DNA of 64,000 nt from Flavobacterium salmonis. GTDB lineage: Bacteria; Bacteroidota; Bacteroidia; Flavobacteriales; Flavobacteriaceae. Under the pieces are notes generated by a model that saw only the letters and a program-made list of their open reading frames with translations, had not been told where the DNA came from and did not search any database. Every line of letters starts with the position of its first letter. The stretch's first letter is position 1. Position numbers and translations under genes: made by a program. Where the stretch lies: contig NZ_CAIJDP010000069.1 of NCBI RefSeq assembly GCF_903819435.1, positions 1 through 64,000 on the forward strand. Reading direction: 5' to 3'. Of this stretch, positions 34,772 through 43,155 are shown in pieces.

Positions 34772-36184
34772 CTACTTCTGGTCAAAACCAAAATACACAA
34801 CAGCATTCTCACTGCATATTTTACGGACTAAACCACCAATTAACGCTATGTCGTTTGGTAATTCTGCTTTTTCGACTTCCTCACCCAAAACATTGCATAA
34901 AATGCGTCTGAAATATTCATGTCTCGGAAAAGAAAGAAAACTTCTTGAGTCTGTAAGCATACCCACAAAATGGCTTAATAACCCAAAATTAGAAAGAACG
35001 TCCAATTGTTTTTGCATTCCATCTTTTTGGTCTAAGAACCACCAGGCTGCTCCGTACTGCATTTTACCGGGAGTTGAGCCATCATTAAAGTTTGCTGCCA
35101 TTGAAGCAATCATTTCACTGTCGCGCGGATTTAGGTTATAAACAATTGTTTTAGCTAATGCATTTTCTTTAGTTAAACGACCAAAAAAACGACTCATGTT
35201 TTGAGCCATAATCTGATCGCCAATAGAGTCAAATCCATGATCCGGACCTAATAATTGCATCATTTTGGTGTTGTTGTTTCGAATAGCCCCTACGTGAAAT
35301 TGTTGTACCCATGATTTCTTTGCGTTCATGACAGCAATTTTATGCAGAACAGCAGATTTATATTGGTAAATTTCCCTTGGTAGTAAGGTTTCATTATTTA
35401 GACCTTTTTGAAATATTTGATTAACATCAGTCTCAGTATAGTCTGCCGCATAATAGTTTTCATGTCCGTGATCTGATATTCTACACCCGGCTTCATGAAA
35501 AAAGGAATGTCGTTCTTCAAGAGCTTTTAATAAATCAGCAAATGTATTTACAGGATAATGCACAATTGCTTCTAATTTTTTGATCCAGTCAGTAAATGCC
35601 TGGCCTTTTTCAATTTCAGTTGCTTTATCAGGACGGAAAGTAGGTAATACCGCAATTTTAAATCTTTCGTCTTTTAATTGTTTATGATACTGTAAATTAT
35701 CTGTAGGATCGTCTGTAGTGCCTACCATTTTTACATTCATTTTATGCAATAAATTACGGACACTAAATTCAGGTTTCTTCAATAATTCATTACAGGTATC
35801 ATATATTCTTTGCGCAGATGCGCCATTGAGTAATTCATTTACCCCAAAATAGCCCTGCAATTCCAAATGTGTCCAGTGATATAAAGGATTTCTTAATGTA
35901 TTTGGCAATGTCTGAGCGTATTTTTCAAATTTTTCAAAATCAGAAGCGTCTCCGGTAATATATTTTTCATCGATACCATTGGCACGCATCGCACGCCATT
36001 TGTAATGATCTCCCTCTATCCAAAGTTGGGTAATGTTTTCGAACTGACGGTCTTCGACAATATCTTTTGGAGACAAATGTGAATGATAATCATAAATGGG
36101 CTGCATTTTAGCAAAGTCATGATAGAGCTTCTTTGCTGTATCATTGTGTAATAGAAAGTCCTCGGTTATAAAGCTTTGTTGCAT
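34772..36184 (-). CDS. uxaC: Uronate isomerase
   Basis: A 470-residue enzyme that converts D-galacturonate to D-tagaturonate or D-glucuronate to D-fructuronate. It matches the E. coli UxaC layout block by block: FITEDFLLHND at the start, YHSHLSP (metal-binding H-x-H), GDHYKWRAMR, KMVGTTDDP, PTFRPDK, HVGAIRNNN, DSRSFLSFPRHEYFRRI. I use ATG 36184 (MQQSFITEDF), since E. coli UxaC starts at the matching point; an ATG 45 bp upstream adds residues with no counterpart. It is upstream of the hydrolase on the other strand, and follows uxuA by 69 bp on the same strand. Confidence 0.95.
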   Translation of the reverse strand: MQQSFITEDFLLHNDTAKKLYHDFAKMQPIYDYHSHLSPKDIVEDRQFENITQLWIEGDHYKWRAMRANGIDEKYITGDASDFEKFEKYAQTLPNTLRNPLYHWTHLELQGYFGVNELLNGASAQRIYDTCNELLKKPEFSVRNLLHKMNVKMVGTTDDPTDNLQYHKQLKDERFKIAVLPTFRPDKATEIEKGQAFTDWIKKLEAIVHYPVNTFADLLKALEERHSFFHEAGCRISDHGHENYYAADYTETDVNQIFQKGLNNETLLPREIYQYKSAVLHKIAVMNAKKSWVQQFHVGAIRNNNTKMMQLLGPDHGFDSIGDQIMAQNMSRFFGRLTKENALAKTIVYNLNPRDSEMIASMAANFNDGSTPGKMQYGAAWWFLDQKDGMQKQLDVLSNFGLLSHFVGMLTDSRSFLSFPRHEYFRRILCNVLGEEVEKAELPNDIALIGGLVRKICSENAVVYFGFDQK

Positions 36185-36253
36185 GCTATGACTGTTGAAA
36201 AACTCCACCTTGCACCAATTTGTTTGCAAAAATGTGAAGGTGGAATATCATTA

Positions 36254-37411
36254 TTATAAACTTCTTTTAATCCCTAATTCTAGTCCGCGTAATTCGGCCA
36301 GTCCTCTTAAGCGGCCTATTCCTGAATATCCGGGATTTGTTTTTTTCTTTAAATCGTCTAACATTTGGTGTCCGTGATCAGGGCGCATTGGAATAATCCT
36401 TCCGGTTTGTTTTTCCATTTTTACAATAGATTTTACCACTTCATACATGTCAACATTTCCTTCTAAATGGTTAGCCTCGTAAAAATTACCTTCTTCATCG
36501 CGTTGTGTGCTTCTCAAGTGGATAAAATTCATTTTCTCTCCATTACGATCAATCATTCCTGACAAATCATTTTTGGCAATTACGCCATAAGATCCTGTAC
36601 ACATGCAAAATCCATTAGAAGGCGAATCAATAGCATTTAGTAATTGTACTAAATCAGCTTCTGTACTCACAACTCTTGGTAATCCTAAAATTGGATAAGG
36701 AGGATCGTCAGGATGAATAGCCATTTTTACCCCTACACTTTCGGCTACAGGTACAATTTCACGTAGGAAATAATATAGGTTTTCTTTTAATTTAGCAGCA
36801 TCGATGCCATCGTAACTCTGAAGTACTTTTAGGAAATCTTCAACACTATACGACTCCTCGGCACCAGGCAAACCGGCGATGATATTTTGCTGTAATTTTA
36901 CTTTATCTGCATCAGATAACTTTTCAAAAGTTGCTTTCGCTTTTACTTGCTGTGCTTCAGTATAAGTGTTTTCTGCACCCGGACGTTTTAAAATAAACAA
37001 TTCAAAAGCAGCAAATTCATTGATGTCAAAACGTAATGCTTTTGAACCATCCGGCATTTCGTATGACAAATCGGTTCTTGACCAGTCTAATACAGGCATG
37101 AAATTATAGCAAACGATATGAACGCCACATGATGCAAGATTTTTGATGCTTTGCTTGTAGTTTTCTATGTATTTTAAATAATCTCCCGATTGTTTTTTGA
37201 TGTCTTCATGCACAGGAATACTTTCTACAACTGAAAAAGTCATTCCTGCAGCTTCAACTTCATTTTTTCGTTTCATAATTTCTTCGACTTCCCACACCTG
37301 TCCATTTTTAATGTGGTGTAAAGCAGTTACAATTCCGGTTGCACCGGCTTGTCTGGCATCAGCTAATTGTACAGGGTCATTTGGACCGTACCATCTCCAT
37401 GTTTGTTCCAT
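36254..37411 (-). CDS. uxuA: Mannonate dehydratase
   Basis: A 385-residue enzyme that dehydrates D-mannonate to 2-keto-3-deoxy-D-gluconate. It has the expected [16 protein letters not shown] start. A metal-site region includes [15 protein letters not shown] and the end RPDHGHQML. Length matches UxuA of E. coli (394). Order on the strand is SDR gene, uxuA, uxaC, i.e. the glucuronate branch: UxaC, fructuronate reductase, UxuA. Gaps are 182 and 69 bp, so one operon is possible. Confidence 0.95.
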   Translation of the reverse strand: MEQTWRWYGPNDPVQLADARQAGATGIVTALHHIKNGQVWEVEEIMKRKNEVEAAGMTFSVVESIPVHEDIKKQSGDYLKYIENYKQSIKNLASCGVHIVCYNFMPVLDWSRTDLSYEMPDGSKALRFDINEFAAFELFILKRPGAENTYTEAQQVKAKATFEKLSDADKVKLQQNIIAGLPGAEESYSVEDFLKVLQSYDGIDAAKLKENLYYFLREIVPVAESVGVKMAIHPDDPPYPILGLPRVVSTEADLVQLLNAIDSPSNGFCMCTGSYGVIAKNDLSGMIDRNGEKMNFIHLRSTQRDEEGNFYEANHLEGNVDMYEVVKSIVKMEKQTGRIIPMRPDHGHQMLDDLKKKTNPGYSGIGRLRGLAELRGLELGIKRSL

Positions 37412-37500
37412 AATTTTATATTTTTTGTTTTAATTTAAAAATTTTTAGATTTAAGATGTAAAGAATTTCGTAAAATCGTCAATATCATCTATTTTATCAA

Positions 37501-37528
37501 CACAAATCTGAAATCACAAATCTGAAAT
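37501..37528. repeat. Two tandem copies of a 14-mer
   Basis: CACAAATCTGAAAT occurs at 37501-37514 and again at 37515-37528, in the gap between the SDR gene and uxuA. It may be a slippage product or a binding site; it does not form a terminator. Confidence 0.5.
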
Positions 37529-37593
37529 CAAAAATCAGCAATCACTTTATTTATTAGTTATTTTACCTTTAGGACTATCAAATTTTCGATAAT

Positions 37594-38406
37594 TTAAATA
37601 CTTGAAGCTCCAAAACCTCCATCAACTTTAATTATTGTTCCCGTTACAAATTTAGACATATCGCTGCATAAGAAAAGCAATACACCATCCAGGTCTTCAG
37701 GAATCCCAAAACGTCCCATTGGAGTATGGTCAATTATTTTAAGACTTCTTGGAGTTAGTTCACCTTCCGGAGTCAGTAATAAAGCTCTGTTTTGTTCTCC
37801 AATAAAAAATCCCGGAGCAATAGCATTTACCCGAATTCCTTCTCCATATTTAGAAGCTAATTCAACAGACATCCATTTTGTAAAGTTATCAATAGCAGCT
37901 TTTGAAGCTGAATAACCAACTACTCTTGTTAAAGGACGCTCTGCAGATGCAGATGAAATATTGATGATTACACCACTTTTTTGTTTTGCAAAAAGTTCTG
38001 AAAATACTTGGGTAGGCAAAATTGTTCCAATGATATTAAGGTCAAGTACTTTTTGTAAATGATCTTTCTTTAAATCATAAATCGCCTGATTTGGTCCAAT
38101 TGTAGCTCCTGGCATATTTCCTCCGGCAGCATTGATTAAAATATCCAAACGGCCATATTTCTCAATAATACGATCTCGTATCGCTTCAAGTTCTTCCTGA
38201 TTTAAAACATTTCCTTTTACAGCAAATGCTTTTCCTCCATTTTTTTCTATTTCTGCAACAGTAACTTGTGCTTCTTCAATTGATAATCCCAAAATTCCTG
38301 TAGTTACCCCCTGGTTAGCTAAAACCTGAGCCATGTTGCTTCCCAATACACCTGCACCGCCTGTAATTAGCGCTATTTTTCCTTCTAGGTTAAATATCGA
38401 ATTCAT
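37594..38406 (-). CDS. SDR oxidoreductase, likely D-fructuronate reductase
   Basis: A 270-residue short-chain dehydrogenase: Rossmann motif GGAGVLG (17-23), NAAGGNMPG near 92-100, catalytic Ser in NISSASAERP, and YSASK with Tyr165/Lys169. Immediately upstream of uxuA, an SDR of this type serves as D-mannonate/fructuronate oxidoreductase in many Bacteroidota and replaces the unrelated UxuB. The assignment is from context and family resemblance. Its promoter region carries two LacI-type sites. Confidence 0.85.
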   Translation of the reverse strand: MNSIFNLEGKIALITGGAGVLGSNMAQVLANQGVTTGILGLSIEEAQVTVAEIEKNGGKAFAVKGNVLNQEELEAIRDRIIEKYGRLDILINAAGGNMPGATIGPNQAIYDLKKDHLQKVLDLNIIGTILPTQVFSELFAKQKSGVIINISSASAERPLTRVVGYSASKAAIDNFTKWMSVELASKYGEGIRVNAIAPGFFIGEQNRALLLTPEGELTPRSLKIIDHTPMGRFGIPEDLDGVLLFLCSDMSKFVTGTIIKVDGGFGASSI

Positions 38407-38498
38407 TTTAATTATTTTATTTTGATTACTTACTTTTTATTTTTTTGTATACTGTGAACGTTTTTAGTTTTATTTTTTTTGACATATCTTTATTTTTA

Positions 38499-38512
38499 CG
38501 TGTGCGTACACG
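38499..38512. promoter_or_regulatory. LacI-type operator, copy 1
   Basis: CGTGTGCGTACACG, a near-palindrome with central CG, 93 bp before the SDR gene ATG. The exact reverse complement occurs at 38621-38634. Confidence 0.65.
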
Positions 38513-38620
38513 GATTTAATTCTAAAAATGAATTGAAATATTTTTAATTCATTTTGAATAGGCATAAAAACAAATGTTTCCAAAAATGCTTTTATTTCGT
38601 AATCATACTGTTATAATTTT

Positions 38621-38634
38621 CGTGTACGCACACG
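38621..38634. promoter_or_regulatory. LacI-type operator, copy 2 (inverted)
   Basis: CGTGTACGCACACG is the exact reverse complement of the site at 38499-38512, 122 bp away (centre to centre). It lies between the divergent SDR and LacI genes, close to the LacI gene. Fits repression loops by a dimer of dimers and autoregulation. Confidence 0.65.
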
Positions 38635-38742
38635 TGATTTGCAAATATATATAAAAACTTAAATAAAAAATGCAACTTTTCAATAAAAAAAAATTATTTT
38701 TGGAACTCTCTTAAATTATTTAACTTAAAGCGTAAGAATATC

Positions 38743-39771
38743 ATAACAATAAAAAAAATAGCAGAACTTGCAAATGTTTCTCCGGGAACAGTTGACAGAA
38801 TCATTCACAATCGTGGACAGGTATCACAGGAGAATATTGATAAGGTAAATGCCATTATTAAAAAACATGGTTTTAAACGAAATATTTTTGCAAGTAATTT
38901 AGCCTCGAATAAAAAATCCAGAATTGCTGTTTTTTTACCAAAGCCTGAGAAATTGGAATATTGGGAGAGTCAGTTAACGGGAGTTAAAAAGGCGGGTGAA
39001 GAATTTGGAAAATTTGGTATTGAACTATATTACTTTCTGTACGACTTTGATAGTGAGTCATTTCAGGCAATGTTTTCGAAGGTGTTAGATTTTGAATGTG
39101 AAGGATTGCTTTTTTCGCCTATTTTCCATGAAGAATCACTCTTGTTTTTAGAACACTATAAAAATAAAAATACACCGGTTGTAATGATTGATTCGGATAT
39201 TAATAACGATATATCTCATTTTTATATTGGTCAGGATGCTTTTAAAAGTGGATATTTAGCGGGCCGGCTCATTAGTTTTGCTGTAAAAAATGAACGGAAT
39301 GTGCTTATTGTTAAAATAGCAAAAGAAATTGATAGTACTTCGGTTTATTTACAGCGTATAAAAGGATTTTATACTTTTTTTGAAGAGCATTCAGAACTGA
39401 CCAATTTTAATTTTTCTGAAATTACGGTTAAAGATCCTGATGTCAATCAGCTTACTTTGGAAATGTTTAAAAACATCAGCAGTATATTCATACCCAATTC
39501 ACGTGCCTACATTGTAGCACAGTTTTTAGAACAGCAAAACATAAAAGGGATTAGAATAATAGGTTATGATCTTTTAAAAGAAAATATAACCTATTTGAAT
39601 TCCGGTATAATTGATTTTTTAATTAATCAAAAACCGGAAGAGCAGGGGTATACAGGAATAAGTTATCTCTACAAAAAAATCATTCTGCATGAAAAAAATT
39701 TAAATCCTACTCATTTTATCCCACTGGATATAATTGTAAAAGAAAATTATGCTACAAGTTTAAATAAATAA
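38743..39771 (+). CDS. LacI family transcriptional regulator with no standard start codon
   Basis: A reading frame that opens at 38638 and runs to TAA at 39769-39771. From about 38743 it encodes a LacI helix-turn-helix (IKKIAELANVSPGTVDRIIH), hinge region, then a sugar-binding periplasmic-like domain (VVMIDSDI, GQDAFKSGYLAGRLI). It has no ATG, GTG or TTG before TTG at 38953, which lies past the helix-turn-helix. Likely starts are AUC/AUA (38740-38745), or a lost start. From 38743 it would be 342 residues, the family norm. It is divergent from the uronate genes and most likely represses them in response to uronate. The start position given is a guess. Confidence 0.75.
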   Translation: MTIKKIAELANVSPGTVDRIIHNRGQVSQENIDKVNAIIKKHGFKRNIFASNLASNKKSRIAVFLPKPEKLEYWESQLTGVKKAGEEFGKFGIELYYFLYDFDSESFQAMFSKVLDFECEGLLFSPIFHEESLLFLEHYKNKNTPVVMIDSDINNDISHFYIGQDAFKSGYLAGRLISFAVKNERNVLIVKIAKEIDSTSVYLQRIKGFYTFFEEHSELTNFNFSEITVKDPDVNQLTLEMFKNISSIFIPNSRAYIVAQFLEQQNIKGIRIIGYDLLKENITYLNSGIIDFLINQKPEEQGYTGISYLYKKIILHEKNLNPTHFIPLDIIVKENYATSLNK

Positions 39772-40404
39772 GTACAACATGGAAAGCAAGGTTATGCTGT
39801 TATTTTAATTAGGCTTTATTAAGTCAGAGCATTATGTTCATCTTCAGTTGTTAATATATTGATCATATTTAACTCATTTGTTTCGTAACTGTGGAGGAAT
39901 ATTAGAAAAGATGACTTGGAATATACAATCCGTTTGCGCAGGTCTGTATAACGTTAGTTAAGAATAGCATTCTGTGCCCGTAAAGTAAAGCAAACTAAAT
40001 ATGTAAAATTGCCTCGCTCTAAAAGAGTTATTTATGAAAAGCGACGCTGGCTCTCCGAAGTTTTTCTCACCAAACACTTTACAAATGTGTCCGACTTTGC
40101 ATAATATTTTTAATGTCCATGTAAATTCCAAACTCCTTAAATGTCTTTCGACTTTAAATAACTCTTTTTATGGAGTTTAGTTTTATTGAATAGGGAAGAA
40201 ACAACCAATTATTCTTTTGGTCGTTTGTAATCTTTTTTTGTTATTTTTGATAACATTCAAACGAAACAAATTACGCCAGTCTGCCTTAATCGCAGCGGAT
40301 ATATCAATGTTTGTTTTGGCATATACAAGTTGTGTGTCATATTACAAAAACGTCATGAAGAACGTTCTTCTTAAAATAAAAATTAACTTTAAAAACAAAT
40401 AAAA
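39772..40404. other. Gene-poor accessory stretch with long-range inverted repeat
   Basis: No credible gene. AACGTTAGTT lies at 39950-39959, repeated at 41019-41028. Arms AAAAGAGTTATTTA (40021-40034) and TAAATAACTCTTTT (40155-40168) are perfect inverted repeats 120 bp apart. A 48-residue frame (40034-40180, MKSDAGSPKFFS...) lies between them; I do not trust it. The region looks like a mobile or cassette-like boundary. Confidence 0.4.
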
Positions 40405-40995
40405 ATGGGATTTTTAGACTCACTAAAAGATTCACTTAAGTATCCAAGATTTTCGGAAAAATATGAAATGGGGTTTCCTGATATTAGTAGGGGTGACAAG
40501 CCTGTTATAATTCAATTCAGAGAAAATGAAGTCGAATTTAAAATACTGACAGGGTTTACATCAGTGAAAAAGATTATTAAGCCAGATGACATCATAGAAG
40601 TTGGACTAAATCAAGAGTCTTACAGGTCTGCAGGAAAAGCAGCTACTGGAGCAATTATTGGAGGAATTTTGACAGGTGGAATTGGCTTATTAGCTGGTGC
40701 TGCTATCGGTGGAAAAAGAAGAAAAGAAAATCATTTGACATTAATAGTAAATAATAACGGAAATGAATGTGATATTTCTATAAAACAAAGTAAAAATATT
40801 CCAAATTTATATTCAGAATTAAAAAGATTGTTAAACAAACAAACTACAAAACCAATTTTAAAAGAGTTAGAAAGTTCAGACAATGAAACTAAATCAAATT
40901 TAGCAAATGACTTAGAAAAGTTACATAACTTACTTGAAAAAGGAATTTTAACTCAAGAAGAGTTTAATGAACAGAAAAGAAGGATGCTCGAATAA
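40405..40995 (+). CDS. SHOCT-domain protein with glycine-zipper segment
   Basis: A 196-residue protein. An N-terminal beta-rich PH-like region (about 15-75) is followed by a glycine-rich stretch AATGAIIGGILTGGIGLLAG (about 77-96) and a C-terminal SHOCT domain (about 165-196: LEKLHNLLEKGILTQEEFNE). SHOCT domains are short C-terminal helical tags on diverse proteins; function of this architecture is unknown. The glycine zipper suggests insertion in or contact with a membrane. It is the only credible gene in an accessory interval bounded by a 10-bp direct repeat. Confidence 0.8.
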   Translation: MGFLDSLKDSLKYPRFSEKYEMGFPDISRGDKPVIIQFRENEVEFKILTGFTSVKKIIKPDDIIEVGLNQESYRSAGKAATGAIIGGILTGGIGLLAGAAIGGKRRKENHLTLIVNNNGNECDISIKQSKNIPNLYSELKRLLNKQTTKPILKELESSDNETKSNLANDLEKLHNLLEKGILTQEEFNEQKRRMLE

Positions 40996-41604
40996 AGATA
41001 ATGATCGTTCCCGCTCCCAACGTTAGTTTTCATCGAGTGCCTACTTAAATTGTTTCCCAAAAGCAGGCATTACAATGCGGTTAAAAATAATATTGTTCTC
41101 TGAAGAAGTGTTTCGGATGAAAATCTGGGCTGTAGATAGAACATGTAGTGCGTTGCATATTCTAATAAGGTAACAGCAAAAGGGCTGGTAAGTTTTTCGC
41201 AAGTAATTTTAGCTAGTTCACTTATTAGTATGATGGTTCGTCAGCCTGCCTGAAATGAATCGGCAAAAGTTAATTATTTTGTTAAGAGGTTGTTTGAAGT
41301 TTGTTTTTGGTATTTAGTATTCAATGATTTAGGAGTGAAGTGAAGTAAATTTTATAGAATAGGAGTGCTATTGGATAAAAATTTTAGAAGTTGGAGCCGA
41401 AAATTAGTATAAAAAAGCAAATAAAATGTAAAAGGCGGGAATAATTCAAAATAGCAGCTAATAATGTCTCACTTTATAAATACTTCCTTATCGAATAATG
41501 CAAAAATCCGGAATAGTTTTGGGAGTAACTTTTAACAACTTTTCCCTATTTAGAAATAAGTTTGAGCTAATTAAAGTCGTAGTTTTTAATACAAAAAGCA
41601 ATAA
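40996..41604. other. Intergenic, no gene recognised
   Basis: Over 600 bp between the SHOCT gene and the tRNA-Met terminator. It contains the second AACGTTAGTT (41019-41028). Frames are short and broken. Remnants of older accessory genes are possible, but none could be named. Confidence 0.5.
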
Positions 41605-41636
41605 AAAACCCTTAAACATTTCTGTTTAAGGGTTTT
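41605..41636 (-). terminator. Terminator of tRNA-Met
   Basis: A perfect 14-bp stem (41605-41618 with 41623-41636) with loop TTTC. On the minus strand it follows the tRNA by 8 bp and leads into T-rich DNA. Confidence 0.85.
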
Positions 41637-41644
41637 GCCTTTTG

Positions 41645-41718
41645 TAGCGAGGACGGGAGTTGAACCCGTGACCTCAGGGTTATGAATCCTGCGCTCTAAC
41701 CAACTGAGCTACCTCGCC
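41645..41718 (-). tRNA. tRNA-Met (anticodon CAT)
   Basis: On the minus strand the acceptor GGCGAGG (41718-41712) pairs with CCTCGCT (41652-41646), with a G-U pair at the end and discriminator A at 41645. The anticodon loop TTCATAA gives CAT. The D arm has AGCTCAGTTGGTTAGAGC. The G1-U72 closed end and A-rich loop fit an elongator tRNA-Met rather than initiator, but a CAT tRNA-Ile2 cannot be fully excluded. Confidence 0.9.
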
Positions 41719-41822
41719 AGAATCGCATGTGAACCGAGTTCCTCATTGCGGGTGCAAATATAAAAATTATATTAAAAATGACAAGCATAAAATGAAGAAA
41801 AAAAAATATTTTTAAAAATGCA

Positions 41823-41851
41823 TTGTTTTCGGACATATATTCTTATATTTC
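41823..41851 (+). promoter_or_regulatory. Promoter of START-like gene
   Basis: TTG (41823-41825), 18 bp, TATATTTC (41844-41851), near TAnnTTTG. The ATG at 41872 follows 20 bp later. It overlaps an upstream ATG at 41818, which argues for the later start. Confidence 0.6.
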
Positions 41852-41871
41852 GAAAAAATTTAAAGCAACAC

Positions 41872-42264
41872 ATGGATTCAAAAATACGTTACGAAATAGA
41901 GTTTCCTATCAATTCTTCGCCACAACTATTATATCAATATATATCAACACCGTCAGGTTTGTCTGAATGGTTTGCCGACAATGTAAATTCAAGAGGTGAG
42001 TTTTTTACTTTTATCTGGAATGATTCACAGGAAAAAGCACGACTTGCTTCTAAAAAAACCGGCGAAAAAGTAAAATTTAAATGGGTCGATGAGGCAAGTA
42101 AAGACACAGAATATTTCTTTGAACTACATATATTGGTTGATGAATTAACCAAAGATGTGTCATTAATGGTAATTGATTTTGCTGAAAAAGAAGAAGTAGG
42201 GGAAGCTAAGCAATTGTGGGAGAATCAAATTTCAGATCTGAAACATCTTATAGGTTCTGTTTAG
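41872..42264 (+). CDS. START-like (SRPBCC) domain protein
   Basis: A 130-residue protein of the SRPBCC/AHSA1-like fold. Typical N-terminus IRYEIEFPINSSPQLLYQYI, then TPSGLSEWFADNV, where a loop caps the ligand cavity. No signal peptide. The family in Bacteroidota is conserved and uncharacterised; ligand unknown. I chose ATG 41872 (MDSKIRYEIEF), which starts exactly at the fold and follows a promoter. The upstream ATG would put the promoter inside the gene. Downstream comes the aminotransferase gene at 42319. Confidence 0.85.
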   Translation: MDSKIRYEIEFPINSSPQLLYQYISTPSGLSEWFADNVNSRGEFFTFIWNDSQEKARLASKKTGEKVKFKWVDEASKDTEYFFELHILVDELTKDVSLMVIDFAEKEEVGEAKQLWENQISDLKHLIGSV

Positions 42265-42318
42265 TAAAAGTCTATTTTATGCCTTATATTTGCCCTGAAC
42301 AAAATTCAGGGTTTTTTT

Positions 42319-43155
42319 ATGATCAATTTTAACGGAAATGTATTAGAGCAGAAAAATGTGTTAACTCAAAATCGTGCTTTTTTGTATGGTGATGGTGTTT
42401 TTGAAACACTAAAAATAGTTAACGGTAAAATCCTGTTTCTTGAAGATCATTATTTTAGATTAATGGCTTCTATGCGGGTTGTTCGTATGGAAATTCCAAT
42501 GAATTTCACAATGGAATATTTTGAGGAGCAGATTTTAAATCTGGTAAAACAAAAAGAGATTTCATCATCTGCAAGAGCCAGAATAACTGTTTTTAGAAAC
42601 GATGGAGGGTTGTATTTGCCAAAAACAAATGAAGTCTCTTATTTAATTCATGCCACACCTTTAGTAAATGCTTTGTATGCATTAAATACCGTTTCATATG
42701 AAGTAGATTTGTATAAAGATTTCTATGTAACAAAACAGTTGTTATCGTCTGTAAAAACAACTAATAAGCTGATAAATGTTACCGGAAGTATTTTTGCTCA
42801 CGAAAATGGCTTAGAAAACTGTATTTTACTTAATGATACGAAGAATGTGGTTGAGGTATTACAAGGGAATTTATTTATGGTTACGGGGAAAAAACTAATT
42901 ACTCCACCAGTTTCAGAAGGTTGTTTAAATGGTGTTATGCGTAAGCAAATTTTAGCTTTGGCAAAGAGGATGGAAGGGATAGAAGTGTCTGAAGAAATAA
43001 TTTCACCTTTTGATCTTCAAAAAGCAGATGAATTATTTCTGACAAATGTAATCACAGGAATACAGTCGATAACAAAATACCGAAAAAAGGAATTTACAGC
43101 TAATTTGGCTCATTTGTTAGTCCAAAAGCTAAACGAATCCATATCTCAAAATTAA
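42319..43155 (+). CDS. Class IV aminotransferase (PabC/ILV-type)
   Basis: A 278-residue fold type IV PLP enzyme: FLYGDGVFETLKIVNGKI (about 22-39), the PLP Lys in SSVKTTNKLI (near 146), and NVVEVLQGNLFMVTGKKLITPP, SEGCLNGVMRK further on. The family includes branched-chain aminotransferase, D-amino acid transaminase and 4-amino-4-deoxychorismate lyase (PabC); the Gly-Asp-Gly start and length fit PabC-like members best. The stop overlaps by 4 bp the stop of yqgE on the other strand. Confidence 0.85.
   Translation: MINFNGNVLEQKNVLTQNRAFLYGDGVFETLKIVNGKILFLEDHYFRLMASMRVVRMEIPMNFTMEYFEEQILNLVKQKEISSSARARITVFRNDGGLYLPKTNEVSYLIHATPLVNALYALNTVSYEVDLYKDFYVTKQLLSSVKTTNKLINVTGSIFAHENGLENCILLNDTKNVVEVLQGNLFMVTGKKLITPPVSEGCLNGVMRKQILALAKRMEGIEVSEEIISPFDLQKADELFLTNVITGIQSITKYRKKEFTANLAHLLVQKLNESISQN

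Noticed and set aside
36185..36229. Upstream ATG for uxaC
   Set aside because: The 15 added residues have no counterpart in UxaC; the chosen ATG matches the normal N-terminus.
38953..39771. TTG at 38953 as the true start of the LacI gene
   Set aside because: That start would remove the complete helix-turn-helix that lies in frame just before it.
40217..40402. Short plus-strand frame of 61 codons
   Set aside because: It overlaps AT-rich leader DNA, has no good start context and no recognisable protein text in its first half.
39950..41028. Integron attC sites at AACGTTAGTT
   Set aside because: The AAC and GTT words touch, with no room for the imperfect stem that attC needs, and no integron integrase is present.
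41818..41871. Upstream ATG for the START-like gene
   Set aside because: The promoter boxes at 41823-41851 lie inside that extension, and the added residues are unlike the family.
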